Shown here one piece after another: positions 32,445 to 44,343 of a stretch of 64,000 bases of DNA. The notes under the pieces were generated by a model. That model saw only the letters and a program-made list of their open reading frames with translations, had not been told where the DNA came from and did no database searches. Made by a program: the position numbers and the translations under genes. Source of the stretch: Costus lasius (Eukaryota > Streptophyta > Magnoliopsida > Zingiberales > Costaceae); contig CM050449.1 in NCBI GenBank assembly GCA_027563935.2, forward strand, positions 88,946,371-89,010,370, in the 5' to 3' direction. Numbering within the stretch: the stretch's first letter is position 1; each line of letters starts with the position of its first letter.

Positions 32445-35400
32445 TTGGTTGGCACTAACATCAATACCGAAGATATTTGTCTCGCTGATAGTGCAACAAC
32501 GCACACAATGCAAGAAGCTAATGTTAATACTATATCTGGTAATACAAAAATAATTGAAGGCTCCGGAAGAGCTAATATATTATTACATGGAGGAACTAGA
32601 TTGCGCATTGATAATGCATTATATTCTATAAAGTCTCAAAGAAATTTATTAAGCTTTAAAGATATCCGCCGAAATGGATATCATATCGAAACAACAAATG
32701 AAGGGAATATTAAATTCTTTTATATCACGAGACTTATATCTGGTAAAAAATATATATTAGAAAAATTACCTACATTTTCCTCCGGATTGTACTACACTTA
32801 TATTAAAATAATTGAAACATATAATATTGTAAACCAGACGTTTACAGATAATAACAAATTCATTATTTGACATGATCGATTGGGCCATCCCGAATCTATT
32901 ATGATGCGAAAAATAATTAAAAATTCATGTTGACACTTATTGAAAAGCCAGGAGATTCTTCAATCCAATAATTTCTCATATGCTACTTGTTCCCAAGGAA
33001 AATTGATAATTCGACCATCACCAGTAAAAGTTAGAACTGAATCTCTCGCATTCTTAGAACGTATACAAGATGATATTTGTGGACCAATACACCCACCATG
33101 TGGACCCTTTAGATATTTTATGGTTTTAATTGATGCTTCAACTAGATGGTCACATGTTTGTTTATTATCAACCCGCAACCAAGCGTTTGCAAGATTGCTT
33201 GCATAAATAATTCGACTAAAAGCTCATTTTCTTGATTATTCAATTAAGAAAATACGCTTTGATAATGCTGGTGAATTTACATCTCAAGCTTTTAATGAAT
33301 ATTGTATATCTATTAGAATTGATATTGAACATCTTGTAGCACATGTTCATACACAAAATAGACTTGCAGAGTCATTCATTAAGTGCTTACAATTGATTGC
33401 AAGACCATTGCTTATGAGATCAAAGCTTTCAAATTCTACTTGGGGACATGCAATCTTGCATGCTGCAATATTGATTCGCATCAGGCCAATAAGCTATCAT
33501 AAGTTCTCCCCTTTACAATTGGTTTTTGGTCAGGAACCTAATATTTCCCATCTAAGAATTTTTGGTTGTGCTGTATATGTTCCAATTGCTCCACCACAAC
33601 GCACTAAGATGGGTCCTCAAAGAAGGTTGGGAATATATATTGGATATGAGTCTCCATCTATAATAAAGTATCTTGAACCATTAACTGGAGATTTATTCAT
33701 GACTCGATTTGCCGATTATCATTTTGATGAATCAAATTTCCCGACATTAGGGGGAGAAAAGAAGTAGTTGGAAAAAGATATTAGTTGGAATGAATTATCA
33801 TTATCTCATCTTGATCCTCGTATAAAATAATGCGAATTAGAAGTTCAAAGGATAATTCATTTACAAGGCTTAGCCAACCAATTACCAGATGCATTCACTG
33901 ACCCAAAAAGAGTAACTAAGTCATATATACTAGCTGCTAATGCTCCAATAAAAATTGATATTCCTATTGGAAAATCTAGTATCGCAAATGAGTCTCAAGC
34001 ACACATGAAGCGTAGTAGACCCATCGGTTCCAAAGATAAAAATCCTCTCATAAGAAAAGGAGCTAAAAATCAAGATGGCCGAATCGAGGATGTAATAACT
34101 TAAAAAGAGTCCACTGACATAATCAATATTTCAATTCCAGAAGAAACACAAGAAACTGAAATTTGTGAAACTAAAGAGATCTCAATAAATTATGTCATGA
34201 ATAGACTACAATGGAATCAACATGAAGTCAACGTTGACAATGTTTTTGCATATAATATAGCGCTTGATATAATAAATAATAATGAGGATCATAAACCAAA
34301 GTTTATTTCAGATTGCAAACAAAGAGATGATTGGCCAAAATGGAAAAATGCAATTGAAGCGGAATTAAATTCTCTTACTAAACGAAAAGTTTGTGGACCT
34401 GTAGTTCGTACACCTAAAGGTGTAAAGCCTGTTGGATATAAATAGGTTTTTGTACAAAAACGAAATGAGAATTGTGAAATTGTAAGATATAAAGCACGAC
34501 TTGTTGCTCAAGGTTTTTCACAAAGACCCGACATTGATTTTGAAGAAACATATTCACTTGTGGTTGATGCATGTATGTTTCGGTACTTAATTAGTCTAGT
34601 AGCACAAGAAGGGCTTGATTTACATCTAATGGATGTTGTTACAGCCTATTTATATGGATCTCTAGATAATGATATTTATATGAAGCTACCAGAAGGTTTT
34701 AATCTTCCTGAAGCACATAATTCATGTTCACGAGAAGATTATTCAATCAAATTAAATAAATCCCTTTATGTGTTGAAACAATTTGGACGTATGTGGTATA
34801 ATCGCCTTAGCGAATATTTGCTAAAAGAAGGATATAAAAATAATCCCATTTGTCCATGTATTTTTATTAAAAGATCTGAAAATGGATTTGCTATAATTGC
34901 TATTTATGTTGATGACTTAAATATTATTGGAACTCCTGAAAAGCTTCTAAAAGCTATATCTTGTTTAAAGAAAGAATTCGAGATGAAAGATCTAGGAAGG
35001 ACAAAATTTTGTCTTGGATTACAAATTGAATACTTAAGAAATGAAATTTTTATACATCAAAATGTTTATTTAGCAAAGGTGCTAAAACGGTTTTATATGG
35101 ACATGTCACATCCGTTATGCACTCCAATGGTTGTAAGATCATTAGATGTGAATAAAGATCCCTTTAGACCTCAAGAAAAGGGTGAAGAACTACTTGGTCC
35201 TGAAGTACCATACCTTAGTGCAATTGGAGCATTAATGTATCTTGCTAATTATACATGACCTGCTATATCATTTGCTGTTAATTTATTAGCAAGATATAGT
35301 TCTTCACCTACGCGAAGGCATTAGAATGGAGTTAAGCATATACTTCGCTATCTTAAAGGAACAATAGATATGAGTTTGTTTTACTCAAAAGTGCCCAAGT

Positions 35401-35906
35401 CATACTTAATTGGTTATGCAGATGCAAGCTTTTTGTCAGATCCTCATAATGGTCGATCACAAATATGTTATTTATTTACATGTGGTGGAACAGCTATATC
35501 ATGGCGGTCTATGAAACAGATCATAGCATCCACATCTTCTAATCATGCAGAAATTTTAGCTCTACATGAGGCAAGTCAAGAATGTGTTTGGTTGAGATCT
35601 ATGATTCAACACATACGTAACACTTGTGGCTTATCTCTAGAGAAAATAAATTCGACAATCATATATGAGGATAATACTGCATGTATTGCCCAGTTAAAGG
35701 AAGGGTATATTAAAGGAGATAGAACAAAACATATTTCACCAAAATTATTTTTCACTCATGATCTTCAAAAGAATGGTGGTATAAGTATTCAACAAGTCCA
35801 TTCATGTGATAATCTAGCGAATCTATTTACCAAGGGACTTCCTACTACAATATTTGAAAAGCTTGTATATAATATTGGGATTCGTAGACTCAAAGATATC
35901 AATTGA
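32445..35906 (+). pseudogene. Element G: Ty1/copia pol, frameshift-free but with nonsense codons
   Basis: All recognisable pol blocks lie in one reading frame over 1154 codons. In order: protease (ICLADSATTHTM), GAG-pre-integrase and zinc finger (HDRLGHP..), integrase with DICGPIHPPCGPFRYF (first Asp), IRFDNAGEFTSQAF (second Asp) and RLAESFIK (Glu), RT with HLMDVVTAYLYGSLD and YVDDLNIIG, and RNase H with IGYADASFLSD and TKHISPKLFF. About nine internal stops interrupt it, several at places where the family has Trp, Arg or Gln, e.g. 32868-32870, 33204-33206, 34443-34445 and 35256-35258. Gag and the 5' LTR are missing. Dead, but decayed almost purely by substitution. Confidence 0.9.
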
Positions 35907-36010
35907 CATTTACAAATATAGTGTATTGTTTTTCCTTTATTAGGTTTTTATCCCACAGAGTTTTTCCTAGTAAAGATTTTAATGAGGCACATGTTTTTTA
36001 ATGGACATCC

Positions 36011-36019
36011 AAGGGGGAG
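36011..36019 (+). other. Element G polypurine tract
   Basis: AAGGGGGAG lies directly before the TGTTA start of the 3' LTR. Confidence 0.85.
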
Positions 36020-36281
36020 TGTTATGAATAATATTATTTGGATGTCCATTCATTCTCCTTCAGTTTTTATATTCTTAGGTTATAATCTTGAAACCTATGT
36101 AAAGTAATTAACTTATGTAATTATGATTTATAAGTTAATTATCATTTGGGATGCTATAAACAGAGCATCTCTTTTTGTATTGAAACACTGAAAAAACGAA
36201 ATGAAATAAGATTTTCTCTTACCTTAATTATTTTATTTCTTCATTACTTTATTTATTATTAGTTTGTTTTATTTTGTAACA
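36020..36281 (+). repeat. Element G 3' LTR (262 bp)
   Basis: It begins TGTTATG and ends TTGTAACA, giving a TGTTA/TAACA terminal inverted repeat. It is preceded by a polypurine tract and followed by GTATG. No 5' counterpart is found upstream of pol. Confidence 0.85.
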
Positions 36282-36390
36282 GTATGTAAACATCTCAAAT
36301 TTTTAAATAACTTTTTTTTAACAAGTATGTTGTTTTTAATAAACTAACTCATGCATGTTTAAAGTGAACAAAAAAAAAAAGTTACCATAG
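36282..36390 (+). repeat. ~109-bp direct repeat, right of element G
   Basis: Matches 32115-32221 with about three substitutions and small indels in the A-run. Beyond it the two flanks differ. The next 330 bp (36391-36720) is AT-rich spacer before the host gene. Confidence 0.85.
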
Positions 36391-36720
36391 CTATGTTAAA
36401 AAGCATTTTAATAATATATATTTAGAATATTGAAAAATTAATATCTTATAATAATAAAATGTATGATTAAGATAATATATGATAAATTAATATCTTATTT
36501 AATGTCTTCCAGATTCCAATAACATTAAATAACGTGCAACATTTTGTAGATTTTTGTTTTAAAAATTAAAGTAATGGGCTATTGTGAGTAAGTTAAATTC
36601 CTGCCGCAGAAATCGAAAAGTTGGAACTGATGTCTGACCGCAAATGGAGAGGAGAAGCTCTGCAACACACACTGGGAGCACTCCGAGGCTTGTAAATCTC
36701 CTGAAACCCCGCCATGTCTT

Positions 36721-36729
36721 CTATATAGA
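36721..36729 (+). promoter_or_regulatory. TATA box of the methyltransferase gene
   Basis: CTATATAGA lies 245 bp upstream of the start codon. It would place transcription start near 36750-36760 and give a ~215-nt 5' leader. Confidence 0.5.
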
Positions 36730-36973
36730 ATTTCGTAGCCACCACCAAAATCCTCATGAACAGTGAGACGAGTGAGGGTTCTTTAGCAGCTCAAATCAAT
36801 AATCAATCTTCTATTGCCATGATAACTTGAAGAAGAAAAAGACCACGAACAAGGAGAATCTGAATCTGAATCTATTCATGTGGTTCTAAGTGATGACCGG
36901 AGGCAGAAAATCCTACGAGCGGATTAATTAACAACATCATCTCCCTGTAAGTTTGCTTGCATTTGCAGTTGTA

Positions 36974-39099
36974 ATGGCGAAAGAACATTCCGCTTCTCCC
37001 AAGATCCACCAGTTGGATTCCAGGAAGAGACGCGTGACTCACATTTTGACCGTCAGCGGTCTCTGTGTTCTCTTCTACGTTCTCGGGGCTTGGCAAAACG
37101 CCTCCATCCCTGCTCCCTATTCCACCACCAACTTGGCCGAGAATGTCCAATGCAGCAACGGCTCGCCGCGATCTGCGGCATTGTCGTTCACCAGATTGCC
37201 TCAGGACAACACCCCTCTCGACTTCGAAGCCCACCACCAGCTGGTCTTGGACGACAAGTCGATGGTGCTCAAGAAATTTCCGACTTGTGACGCCAACTTC
37301 AGCGAGTACACGCCTTGCCAGGACCTGAGGAGGGGGCAGAGATTCCCCAGGGCGAAGCTGGCTTACCGGGAGCGCCACTGTCCGGAGAAACACGAGCTCC
37401 TCCGCTGCCTAATCCCTGCTCCGGCCAAGTACAAAACGCCCTTCAAGTGGCCACAAAGTAGGGACTACGCCTGGTACGACAATATCCCTCACCGGGAGCT
37501 CAGCATTGAGAAGGCCGTTCAGAACTGGATCCAAGTGGAAGGCGAACGCTTCAGGTTCCCCGGCGGCGGCACCATGTTCCCGCGGGGGGCCGATGCGTAC
37601 ATCGACGACATTAATGCTCTCATTCCATTGACCGATGGCAAAATAAGGACAGCTATCGACACTGGATGCGGGGTGAGATGCATTTTGTTTTTGATTCATC
37701 ATCTCTGAATTCTGATCCCTGATTCTTCATTCAGGTTGCCAGCTTTGGTGCTTATCTTTTGAAGAGGGATATCTTAACAATGTCGTTTGCTCCACGGGAC
37801 ACTCATGAAGCTCAGGTGCAGTTTGCCCTGGAGCGGGGAGTTCCAGCCATGATTGGCGTGATGGCTACACAAAGGTTGCCATATCCTTCTAGATCATTCG
37901 ATTTGGCTCATTGCTCACGCTGCCTAATTCCATGGAATGATTTCGGTATGTTCATCTTCCTCTCTATACATTTCCTTGAATCTACCATGATTTTATCAGG
38001 AGTTGATGTTGTTATTATATGTTGCAATCGATCAGATGGTCTGTATATGATTGAGGTCGACCGAGTTCTACGACCAGGAGGCTATTGGATTCTTTCTGGC
38101 CCTCCAATTCGTTGGAAGAAGCACTACAAGGGCTGGGAAAGGACCAAAGAAGATCTAAAGCAAGAGCAAGATTCAATCGAGGATATCGCTATACGTCTGT
38201 GCTGGAACAAGGTGGTAGAGAAGGATGATCTCGCAATTTGGCAAAAGCCCATCAACCACGTCGAATGCATCGAAAGCCGAAAGAAATACAAAACTCCTCA
38301 CATTTGCAAGAACGACAATTCAGATTCCGCCTGGTACAGCAAAATGGAGACCTGCATCAGCCCCTTGCCACAAGTCAGCAGCCCGGAGAGCTTTGCAGGT
38401 GATGCAGTGAAGAGATGGCCTGAGAGGGCATTTGCAGTGCCACCAAGAATAGCCAGAGGCACAATTCCTGGTGTGACTGCCAAGGACTTTGAAGAGGACA
38501 ACAAGATTTGGAAACAAAGGATCGCACACTACAACGTTATCATCCCAGCTTTGTCGCGGAGACAATATCGAAATGTGTTGGAAATGAATGCCTATTTGGG
38601 TGGATTTGCAGCAGCCCTGATGGAGTACCCTATGTGGGTGATGAATGTGGTTCCTGCAAATTCTAATCATGATACTCTGGGCGCAATCTACGAGAGGGGA
38701 TTCATTGGAACTTACCAGGACTGGTGTGAAGCCTTCTCAACCTATCCAAGAACTTATGATCTCATCCATGCCACAAGCATCTTCAGCATGTACCAGGACA
38801 GGTATTCTTGAACTTGTTTGCAACTCCTATCATCCTACTTCATCTGATCATAAACAAACACTCATGCTTGTAGGTGTGACATTACATTCATCCTGCTGGA
38901 GATTGATAGGATACTCAGGCCAGAAGGTGCGGCGATAATACGCGACACCGTCGACGTCCTGACGAAAATTCAGGCGATAGCAAATCTGATGAGATGGAGG
39001 AGCAGGATCATGGACCATGAAACAGGACCCTTCAACACCGAGAAAATCCTTTTTGCTGTTAAAAATTACTGGACTTCTGATCCCTCCACACAGCAGTAA
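36974..39099 (+). CDS. Probable PMT-family methyltransferase (QUA2-like, DUF248), four exons
   Basis: Exons 36974-37672, 37735-37945, 38036-38801 and 38874-39099 join in frame to 633 codons plus stop, the usual length for the PMT15-18 group. All three introns are GT-AG (62, 90 and 72 nt). The start ATG gives MAKEH; a short TTG-led extension upstream is not needed. A single membrane segment at residues ~22-40 (ILTVSGLCVLFYVLGAW) after a basic stretch marks a type II Golgi protein. The SAM-binding motif DTGCGVASFG is split by intron 1 at residue 233. Other family blocks: FPGGGTMFPRGADAYIDDI, LAHCSRCLIPW, VDRVLRPGGYWILSGPP, FAVPPRI.RGTIPG, NAYLGGFAAAL, GTYQDWCEAFSTYPRTYDLIHA and RILRPEG. The family is implicated in wall pectin (homogalacturonan) methylation; substrate here is inferred. 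No disabling mutation seen. Confidence 0.93.
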
Positions 39100-39432
39100 C
39101 ACAGTGTAGAGTTGATCTAGTTTTCATAATCAATTCAGATAGAATTTGAAGCATGCACTTCCTTCTTCCACCAACATCATCGAGGATCAAAGCAATTTTG
39201 TTGAGAGAAGAGCTATGCTAGTTGTAGAACGAGGTGCAGATGATTAACGACTTCTTTGTTGTTTTCTATGTACAACTTCTATTGAGGGTGAGGCAGGTTA
39301 CAATTTAATTTTTATATAGTTGTAAGCAATAACAATTCCAAGTTCATGTGTGACTACAAGATTACTTTGCAAGAGGTGGCTTCCCTTTGGAGTGTTGCTA
39401 TGGTAAGTTTTTTTTCTTTATCATTTTCTCAC
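39100..39432 (+). other. 3' UTR and downstream flank of the methyltransferase gene
   Basis: AT-rich non-coding sequence after the TAA, containing AAGCAATAACAATTCC near 39325. It holds no further exon; the end of the transcript cannot be fixed. Confidence 0.5.
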
Positions 39433-39610
39433 AAGAGGGGGCATGGACGCCGAGGAAGGAGGAGGCAGGGTGAGGGAGGGAGACATGAAGGCAGAGGCGG
39501 GGGTGGGACGTGAGGGAGGGAGGGAGATGAAGAAGCAGGAGGAGGCGAGGGGCCTAGATGCCAAAACGCCGGGGAGGGAGGGGACAGAGATGCCGAGGGA
39601 GAAGGTAGGG
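39433..39610. repeat. Purine (GGAGGGA) low-complexity tract
   Basis: About 180 bp of GA-rich sequence with repeated GAGGGAGGGAGA. The proline/serine-rich frame on the opposite strand is a consequence of composition. Confidence 0.85.
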
Positions 39611-39672
39611 CAAGTAGTCCGGTCAAAAACAAATTCGACAATTAATTCGCTATATCACACCATCTTCATCTA

Positions 39673-39824
39673 AATTGAGTATATTTAAATAATGTATTAA
39701 GATTGAAAAAAAATTTAATCCAGGGTTTGTAATGATTGGATATTTACACTAAATATTTAAATTATGTATTGAGATTGAAAAAAAATTTAATTCAAGGGTT
39801 TGTAATACTTGAATGTTTACACTA
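39673..39824. repeat. Two-copy ~76-bp tandem repeat
   Basis: GTATTAAGATTGAAAAAAAATTTAAT..GGGTTTGTAAT..TTTACACT is repeated back to back with a few substitutions. It abuts the truncated start of the hAT gene. Confidence 0.85.
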
Positions 39825-40568
39825 GATGGAATTTTACCACCTTATATTAGATACTGCTCAAAAATTTCAAAGAGCCTTTCATAGATTTAAAGTGGTAGAT
39901 TCTAATTTTTGCCATGACCTTATGATGAAGGATGGGAGTAGTGATGAAGTGCCCAATAGTAGAGATTGGGAAGATGCTAGGAGAACAATTAAATTTTTGA
40001 AAAATTTTTATAATCTTACACTTAAAGTTTTTGGTGCATTATATGTTACTTCCAATATTTTATTTGAAGAAATTACTATTGTTGACAAACTCTTGACTAA
40101 GTTGCAAAAAAGTGAAGACTTAGATTTAAGCATTATAGCATTTGCTATGAGAGAGAAATTGGATAAATATTGGGGTGATACTATAAGATAAACAAGTTAA
40201 TTTATATTGTTGTTGTACTTGATTCAAGACTTAAGTTTAAATATTTTGAATCAGAGCTTTGCACATTGTATAATTATCAAATGGTATGGCTGTGGCTGAG
40301 GAAGTAAAAAACTACTCTGCTTTAGATTTTTAATGAATATAAATGTTTAAATACTTATGACCAAGCATCTCAATTAACTAATAATTCACAAGTTGAAATT
40401 ACAGCGGTTGAGGACTCTAGTGGCTGTAAGTTTTCAAGCTATAGAAATTAGAAAGATGAGGGATAAGCTGAAAAGGAATAGGTTAGATGATGGAGGGACA
40501 AATTCAAGAATAGAATTAGATAGGTATTTAAGTGAAGAAGTTGATGATGATTTTGATTGATTTGATAT
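39822..40568 (+). pseudogene. hAT transposase, middle part (interrupted)
   Basis: A 121-codon frame (39826-40191) reads ILDTAQKFQRAFHRFK, RDWEDARRTIKFLKNFYNLTLKVFG, YVTSNILFEEI and IIAFAMREKLDKYWGD. These are blocks of the RNase-H-like region of plant hAT (RICESLEEPER-type) transposases. Just upstream, GATGGAATTTTACC would encode the W-N start of that region in another frame. It continues in broken frames with VLDSRLKFKYFE, then IELDRYLSEEVDDDFD to the copia insertion at 40569. The N-terminal BED finger and the 5' terminal repeat are missing. Confidence 0.8.
40564..40568. repeat. Target-site duplication of element H, left (GATAT)
   Basis: GATAT directly before the left LTR is repeated at 45665-45669 after the right LTR. 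Confidence 0.92.
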
Positions 40569-40841
40569 TGAAGATAAATGAGATTCAAAGAGAATTCTAT
40601 TTTACTTCTATGAAATTACAGAGTATAAATAGGCTACATCCAGCCTTTACAATCATCTAAAAAAGGAAACTAAATTACATAATAAATTCCCCTAAACAAT
40701 CCTGCCAAATTACAATCTGTCAAGGCTATTTATAGTAACAAGAATTAGTCAACTAATCCCCTAAAATCATCCAATTTAATTTCTTTCTAGTTATGATTTC
40801 CAACATCCACTTTGATTTCTTTCCAGTTATGATTTCCAACA
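40569..40841 (-). repeat. Element H 3' LTR (273 bp)
   Basis: The downstream LTR in sense orientation. Its TTTCTTTCTAGTTATGATTT segment is partly duplicated within the LTR end. Confidence 0.92.
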
Positions 40842-40859
40842 CTCCCCCTCAAGTTGAGC

Positions 40860-41960
40860 GTAGATGTTAATCAAGCTCAACTTCTTTAATATTTCTACAA
40901 ACTCACGTTTTGGTAGATCTTTTGTCAGCATATCTGCAATTTGTTGTTTAGTGGGTACGTAGACCATACACACACTCTCATTCTCAATCTTCTTCTTGAT
41001 GAAATGTCTATCAATTTCTACATGCTTTGTTCTGTCATGATGAACTGGGTTATGAGCTATATTGATGGCTGCTTTGTTATCACAATAAAGCTTCATAGGC
41101 TCTTCGTAAGGAACTCTTAGTTCTTCCAACAATCTAGTCAACCATATTCCTTCGCATACCCCATGAGCGACTGCTCGGAATTTAGCTTCAGCACTACTAC
41201 GAGCAACCACAGCCTGCTTTTTACTTCTCCATGTTACAAGATTCCTCCAGACTTAAGTACAATAGCCCGAAGTAGATCTTCTATCTGTAACTGATCCCAC
41301 CCAATCTGCATCAGTATAGACCTCAACCTGCCTTTTCTCATTTTTCCTGAATAATAGACCTTTTGATGGTGTCCCTTTTAGGTATCGAAGAATCCTGTAG
41401 ATAGCTTCCATGTGACACCTTTTTGGTTGGTGCATAAATTTGCTAACTACGCTAACTGGGAATGCAATGTCAGGACGTGTGTGCGAGAGGTAGATTAGTC
41501 TTCCAACTAGTCTCTGGTACCTCCCCTTATCGACACATTCATCTTCTTCTCCACATCCCAATTTGAGATTGGGTTCCATTGGAGTATCAGCTGGCCTACA
41601 CCCTAACATCCCAGTTTCTTGTAAGAGATCAAGTGTGTATTTTCTCTGAGATATAGATATCCCTGTTCTATTCCTTGCCACCTCCATTCCCAAGAAATAC
41701 CTTAGGACTCCTAAATCTTTTAACTCGAACTCTTCACTTAAGTACCTTTTCAATGTCTTCATTTCCTCATCATCACTTCCAGTCACTAGGATGTCATCGA
41801 CATAGACTATCAATGCTATGAGTTTACCCTCCTTGCCGTGTTTAATAAACAAGGTATGATCAGTTTGAGCTTGATGATATCCCTGTTTTTCCATGGCCTT
41901 CGTAAATCTACCAAACCACGCTCTTGGTGTCTGTTTTAGTCCATAAAGGGATTTTTTTTA
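40860..41960 (-). pseudogene. Element H reverse transcriptase C-terminal half and RNase H
   Basis: The frame at 41894-41253 carries the RT catalytic box IVYVDDILVTG, FELKDLGVLRYFLGMEV, RLIYLSHTRPDIAF and the RNase H start VEVYTDADWVGS. The continuation at 41210-40860 carries SSAEAKFRAVAHGVCEGIWL, LYCDNKAAINIAHNPVHHDRTKHVEIDRHFIK and MLTKDLPK. Both pieces are in the same frame, separated by a stop near 41250. A frame change from the upstream RT half falls at an eight-base T/A run (41952-41959), a likely slippage site. Confidence 0.9.
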
Positions 41961-43390
41961 AGTGACACACCTTCTTACTGTTTGCTTCAAAACCTGGCGG
42001 AACACTCATGTAAACTTCCTCATGTAGTTCGCCGTTCAAAAATGCATTTTTCACATCGAGTTGTTGTAGAGGCCAATCTAAGTTTGCGGCAAGGGAAAGC
42101 AATACTCTGACTGTATTGAGTTTGGCAACTAGAGCAAAAGTCTCTTGGTAGTCAACCCCATAAGTCTGAGTAAACCCTTTCGCCACTAATCTTGCTTTAT
42201 ACCTTTCTACACTCCCATTAGCTTTGTATTTGACTGTGAAAACCCATTTGCAGCCCACTAGTTTTTTTCCTTGAGGCAGGTTAACAATTTCCCAAGTTTC
42301 ATTCTTGATTAGTGCTTTCATCTCTTCCTCAATAGCTTGCTTCCATTTTGGGATCTTCAGTGCCTCTTCTATTGACTTAGGGATCTCAATGTTGGACATT
42401 TTAGTGACAAAGCATCGAAAATTTGGAGACAAGCGATCATATGATACATATCATGAGATTGGATGAAGAGTACAAGATCTCACCCCTTTCCTCCAAGCTA
42501 TTGGCAGGTCATATGGCTCAATATGTGACTCAAGTTGGACAGAAATTGCTGAATCCACCATTTCTGGTTGGGATGTATCTTCTGGTCTGGAGCTGTCCCC
42601 CGGGTCAACCTCTTGAGAGGGTAGAGTCTTAGATGTATCCACACCTTATGAACATTGTCCTCTCGAATAAACCTGCAAGTTCGGATGATCTAACCTGCTA
42701 GGAATCTGTTCCAAGTCATGTTGTAATATGGGAACCATAGGTTCTAGAGGTTCAGAGATGAGGGTTATCTGTTCAGCTTGTGGTGAGGATGAAATTTGGG
42801 AATTCTGTTCGGATATATTTTTGGTTTGGTCAGACACGATTGAATCTCATGATTCTTCTTCACTCAAATTCTCCCCCTGAAGATGGGTCGGTGGAAAGAA
42901 TGGTTCTATTTCAAAGAATGTGACGTCTCGTGAGATAAATACTCGTTTTAGTCTTGACGAGTAACATTTGTAGCCTTTTTGAGTTGAGGAGTACCCAATG
43001 AAAACACATTTAGTGGAGCGAGGATCAAGTTTGGAGAGATTGAGTTTTGTGTTATGAATAAAGGCTGAGCATCCAAAGACGTTAAAGAGGAGTGAAGACG
43101 ATGAGTAAAAATGAGGATAGGTGGTTTGAAGAATAGAAAGTGGGGTTTTGAAATTTAGGACTCTGGAAGGCATCCGATTAATAAGGTAAGATGCAGTCAA
43201 AACTGCTTCTCCCCAGAGATACTTAGGCACGTGCATCATGAATATAAGTGCTCTAGCTACCTCCAAAAGGTGACGATTTTTTCTTTCTAAAACTCCATTT
43301 TGTTGAGGTGTATCTGGGCAGGAACTTTGGTGTATAATTCCCTGTTGTGCTAGGTGTTGGCCTAGAATAGTATTGAAATATTCCCGACCA
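41908..43390 (-). pseudogene. Element H integrase C-terminal part and RT N-terminal half
   Basis: 43266-42847 encodes the integrase end (MHVPKYLWGEAVLTASYLINRMPS, RSTKCVFIGYSSTQKGYKCY). 42837-42451 is the variable linker with two stops. 42432-41908 encodes the RT start ([65 protein letters not shown]). Same frame throughout, different from the neighbouring blocks. Around 43390-43270 the integrase Glu region (..RKNRHLLEVARAL) is readable only across a frame change. Confidence 0.85.
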
Positions 43391-43399
43391 TTATCAGTT

Positions 43400-44290
43400 C
43401 TAAGAACTTGTATGGAGGTTTGAAACTGATTTTTTTATCATGGACTGAAAGGACTGAAAAATTTTTGTTGCCTCCGACTTTTCTTTCAACAAGTATACCC
43501 AGCAAAATCTCGTGTGATCATCTATAAATGTAATAAACCATCGAGTTCCAGAAATAAGATTCTTAACACGAGATGCACCCCATATATCACTATGGATTAG
43601 AGCAAAGGGACGAGATTCAGCATAGGGCTTAATGGGATAAGGAACACGTGTGTGTTTTGCGAATTGACAGATGTCACACAAAAAATTGTTAGGGTCTTTA
43701 TTCAAAAACAATTCAGAAAGCAAACGTTTAAGATAGTGGAAATTTGGATGGCCTAACCTATGGTGCCACATTATTACATCATTATTGGAAGCAGTAGTAG
43801 CCATACAATTACTTGTGGTTATTGGTTTACTTTGAGATGCCTTGTTCACAAAGTGGTAGAGTCCATCCTCCTCTCTAGCACTCCCAATCGTCTTCCCCAA
43901 GGTTTGCTCCTGTATTTCACAACAAGTGGATGTGAACTTAGCCAGAAAGTTCTTTTCTTGGGTTAGTTTACTAATAGAAACCAGATTACAAGATAACTGA
44001 GGAACATAAAGAACTGAGTGAAGTGTCAAATCATCATTTAGTTGAATTGACCCTTTTCCTGCCACCATGGAATACGACCCATCTGCTATCTGAACCCGAG
44101 TTCTATCATTGCATGGGATGTAAGTGTAGAACAAGGAAGCGTTACCTGCCATATGATCCATTGCACCCGAATCGAGGATCCAATTAGGTTGAGACTTAGT
44201 ATGTGGAGCAGTACCTTTGTAGGTTGCAGTATATGCCTTGGTGGAGGAATTTGGTGTCTGTGCTTGGTTGAGGATTCGATGGAGAGCCAC
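43400..44290 (-). pseudogene. Element H protease and integrase core
   Basis: A 296-codon frame: protease WILDSGAMDHMAG (catalytic DSG), GAG-pre-integrase IMWHHRLGHPNFHYLKRL with H..H and CDICQFAKH completing the HHCC finger, and integrase core with IHSDIWGAS (first catalytic Asp) and FIDDHTRFCWVYLLKEKSE. It ends in a frame change before the second Asp region. Confidence 0.9.
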
Positions 44291-44343
44291 CAGTTGGGTC
44301 TTGTTCAGGACAACATTTAATCCCTTGTCTTTGTTCGGGTCTT

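Noticed and set aside
36020..36390. Treating the 107-bp repeats as the LTRs of element G
   Set aside because: They lie outside a well-defined TGTTA...TAACA LTR with its own PPT, and they do not begin TG or end CA.
36953..36973. Upstream TTG-led extension (LAFAVV) of the methyltransferase
   Set aside because: There is no ATG. Homologous proteins start at MAKE, and the segment lies in the untranslated leader.
36872..37393. Minus-strand frame of 173 codons opposite exon 1
   Set aside because: It is a shadow of the methyltransferase exon.
39429..39641. Pro/Ser-rich minus-strand frame (and the Gly/Glu-rich plus-strand frame) downstream of the methyltransferase
   Set aside because: This is a translation artefact of a GGAGGGA low-complexity tract.
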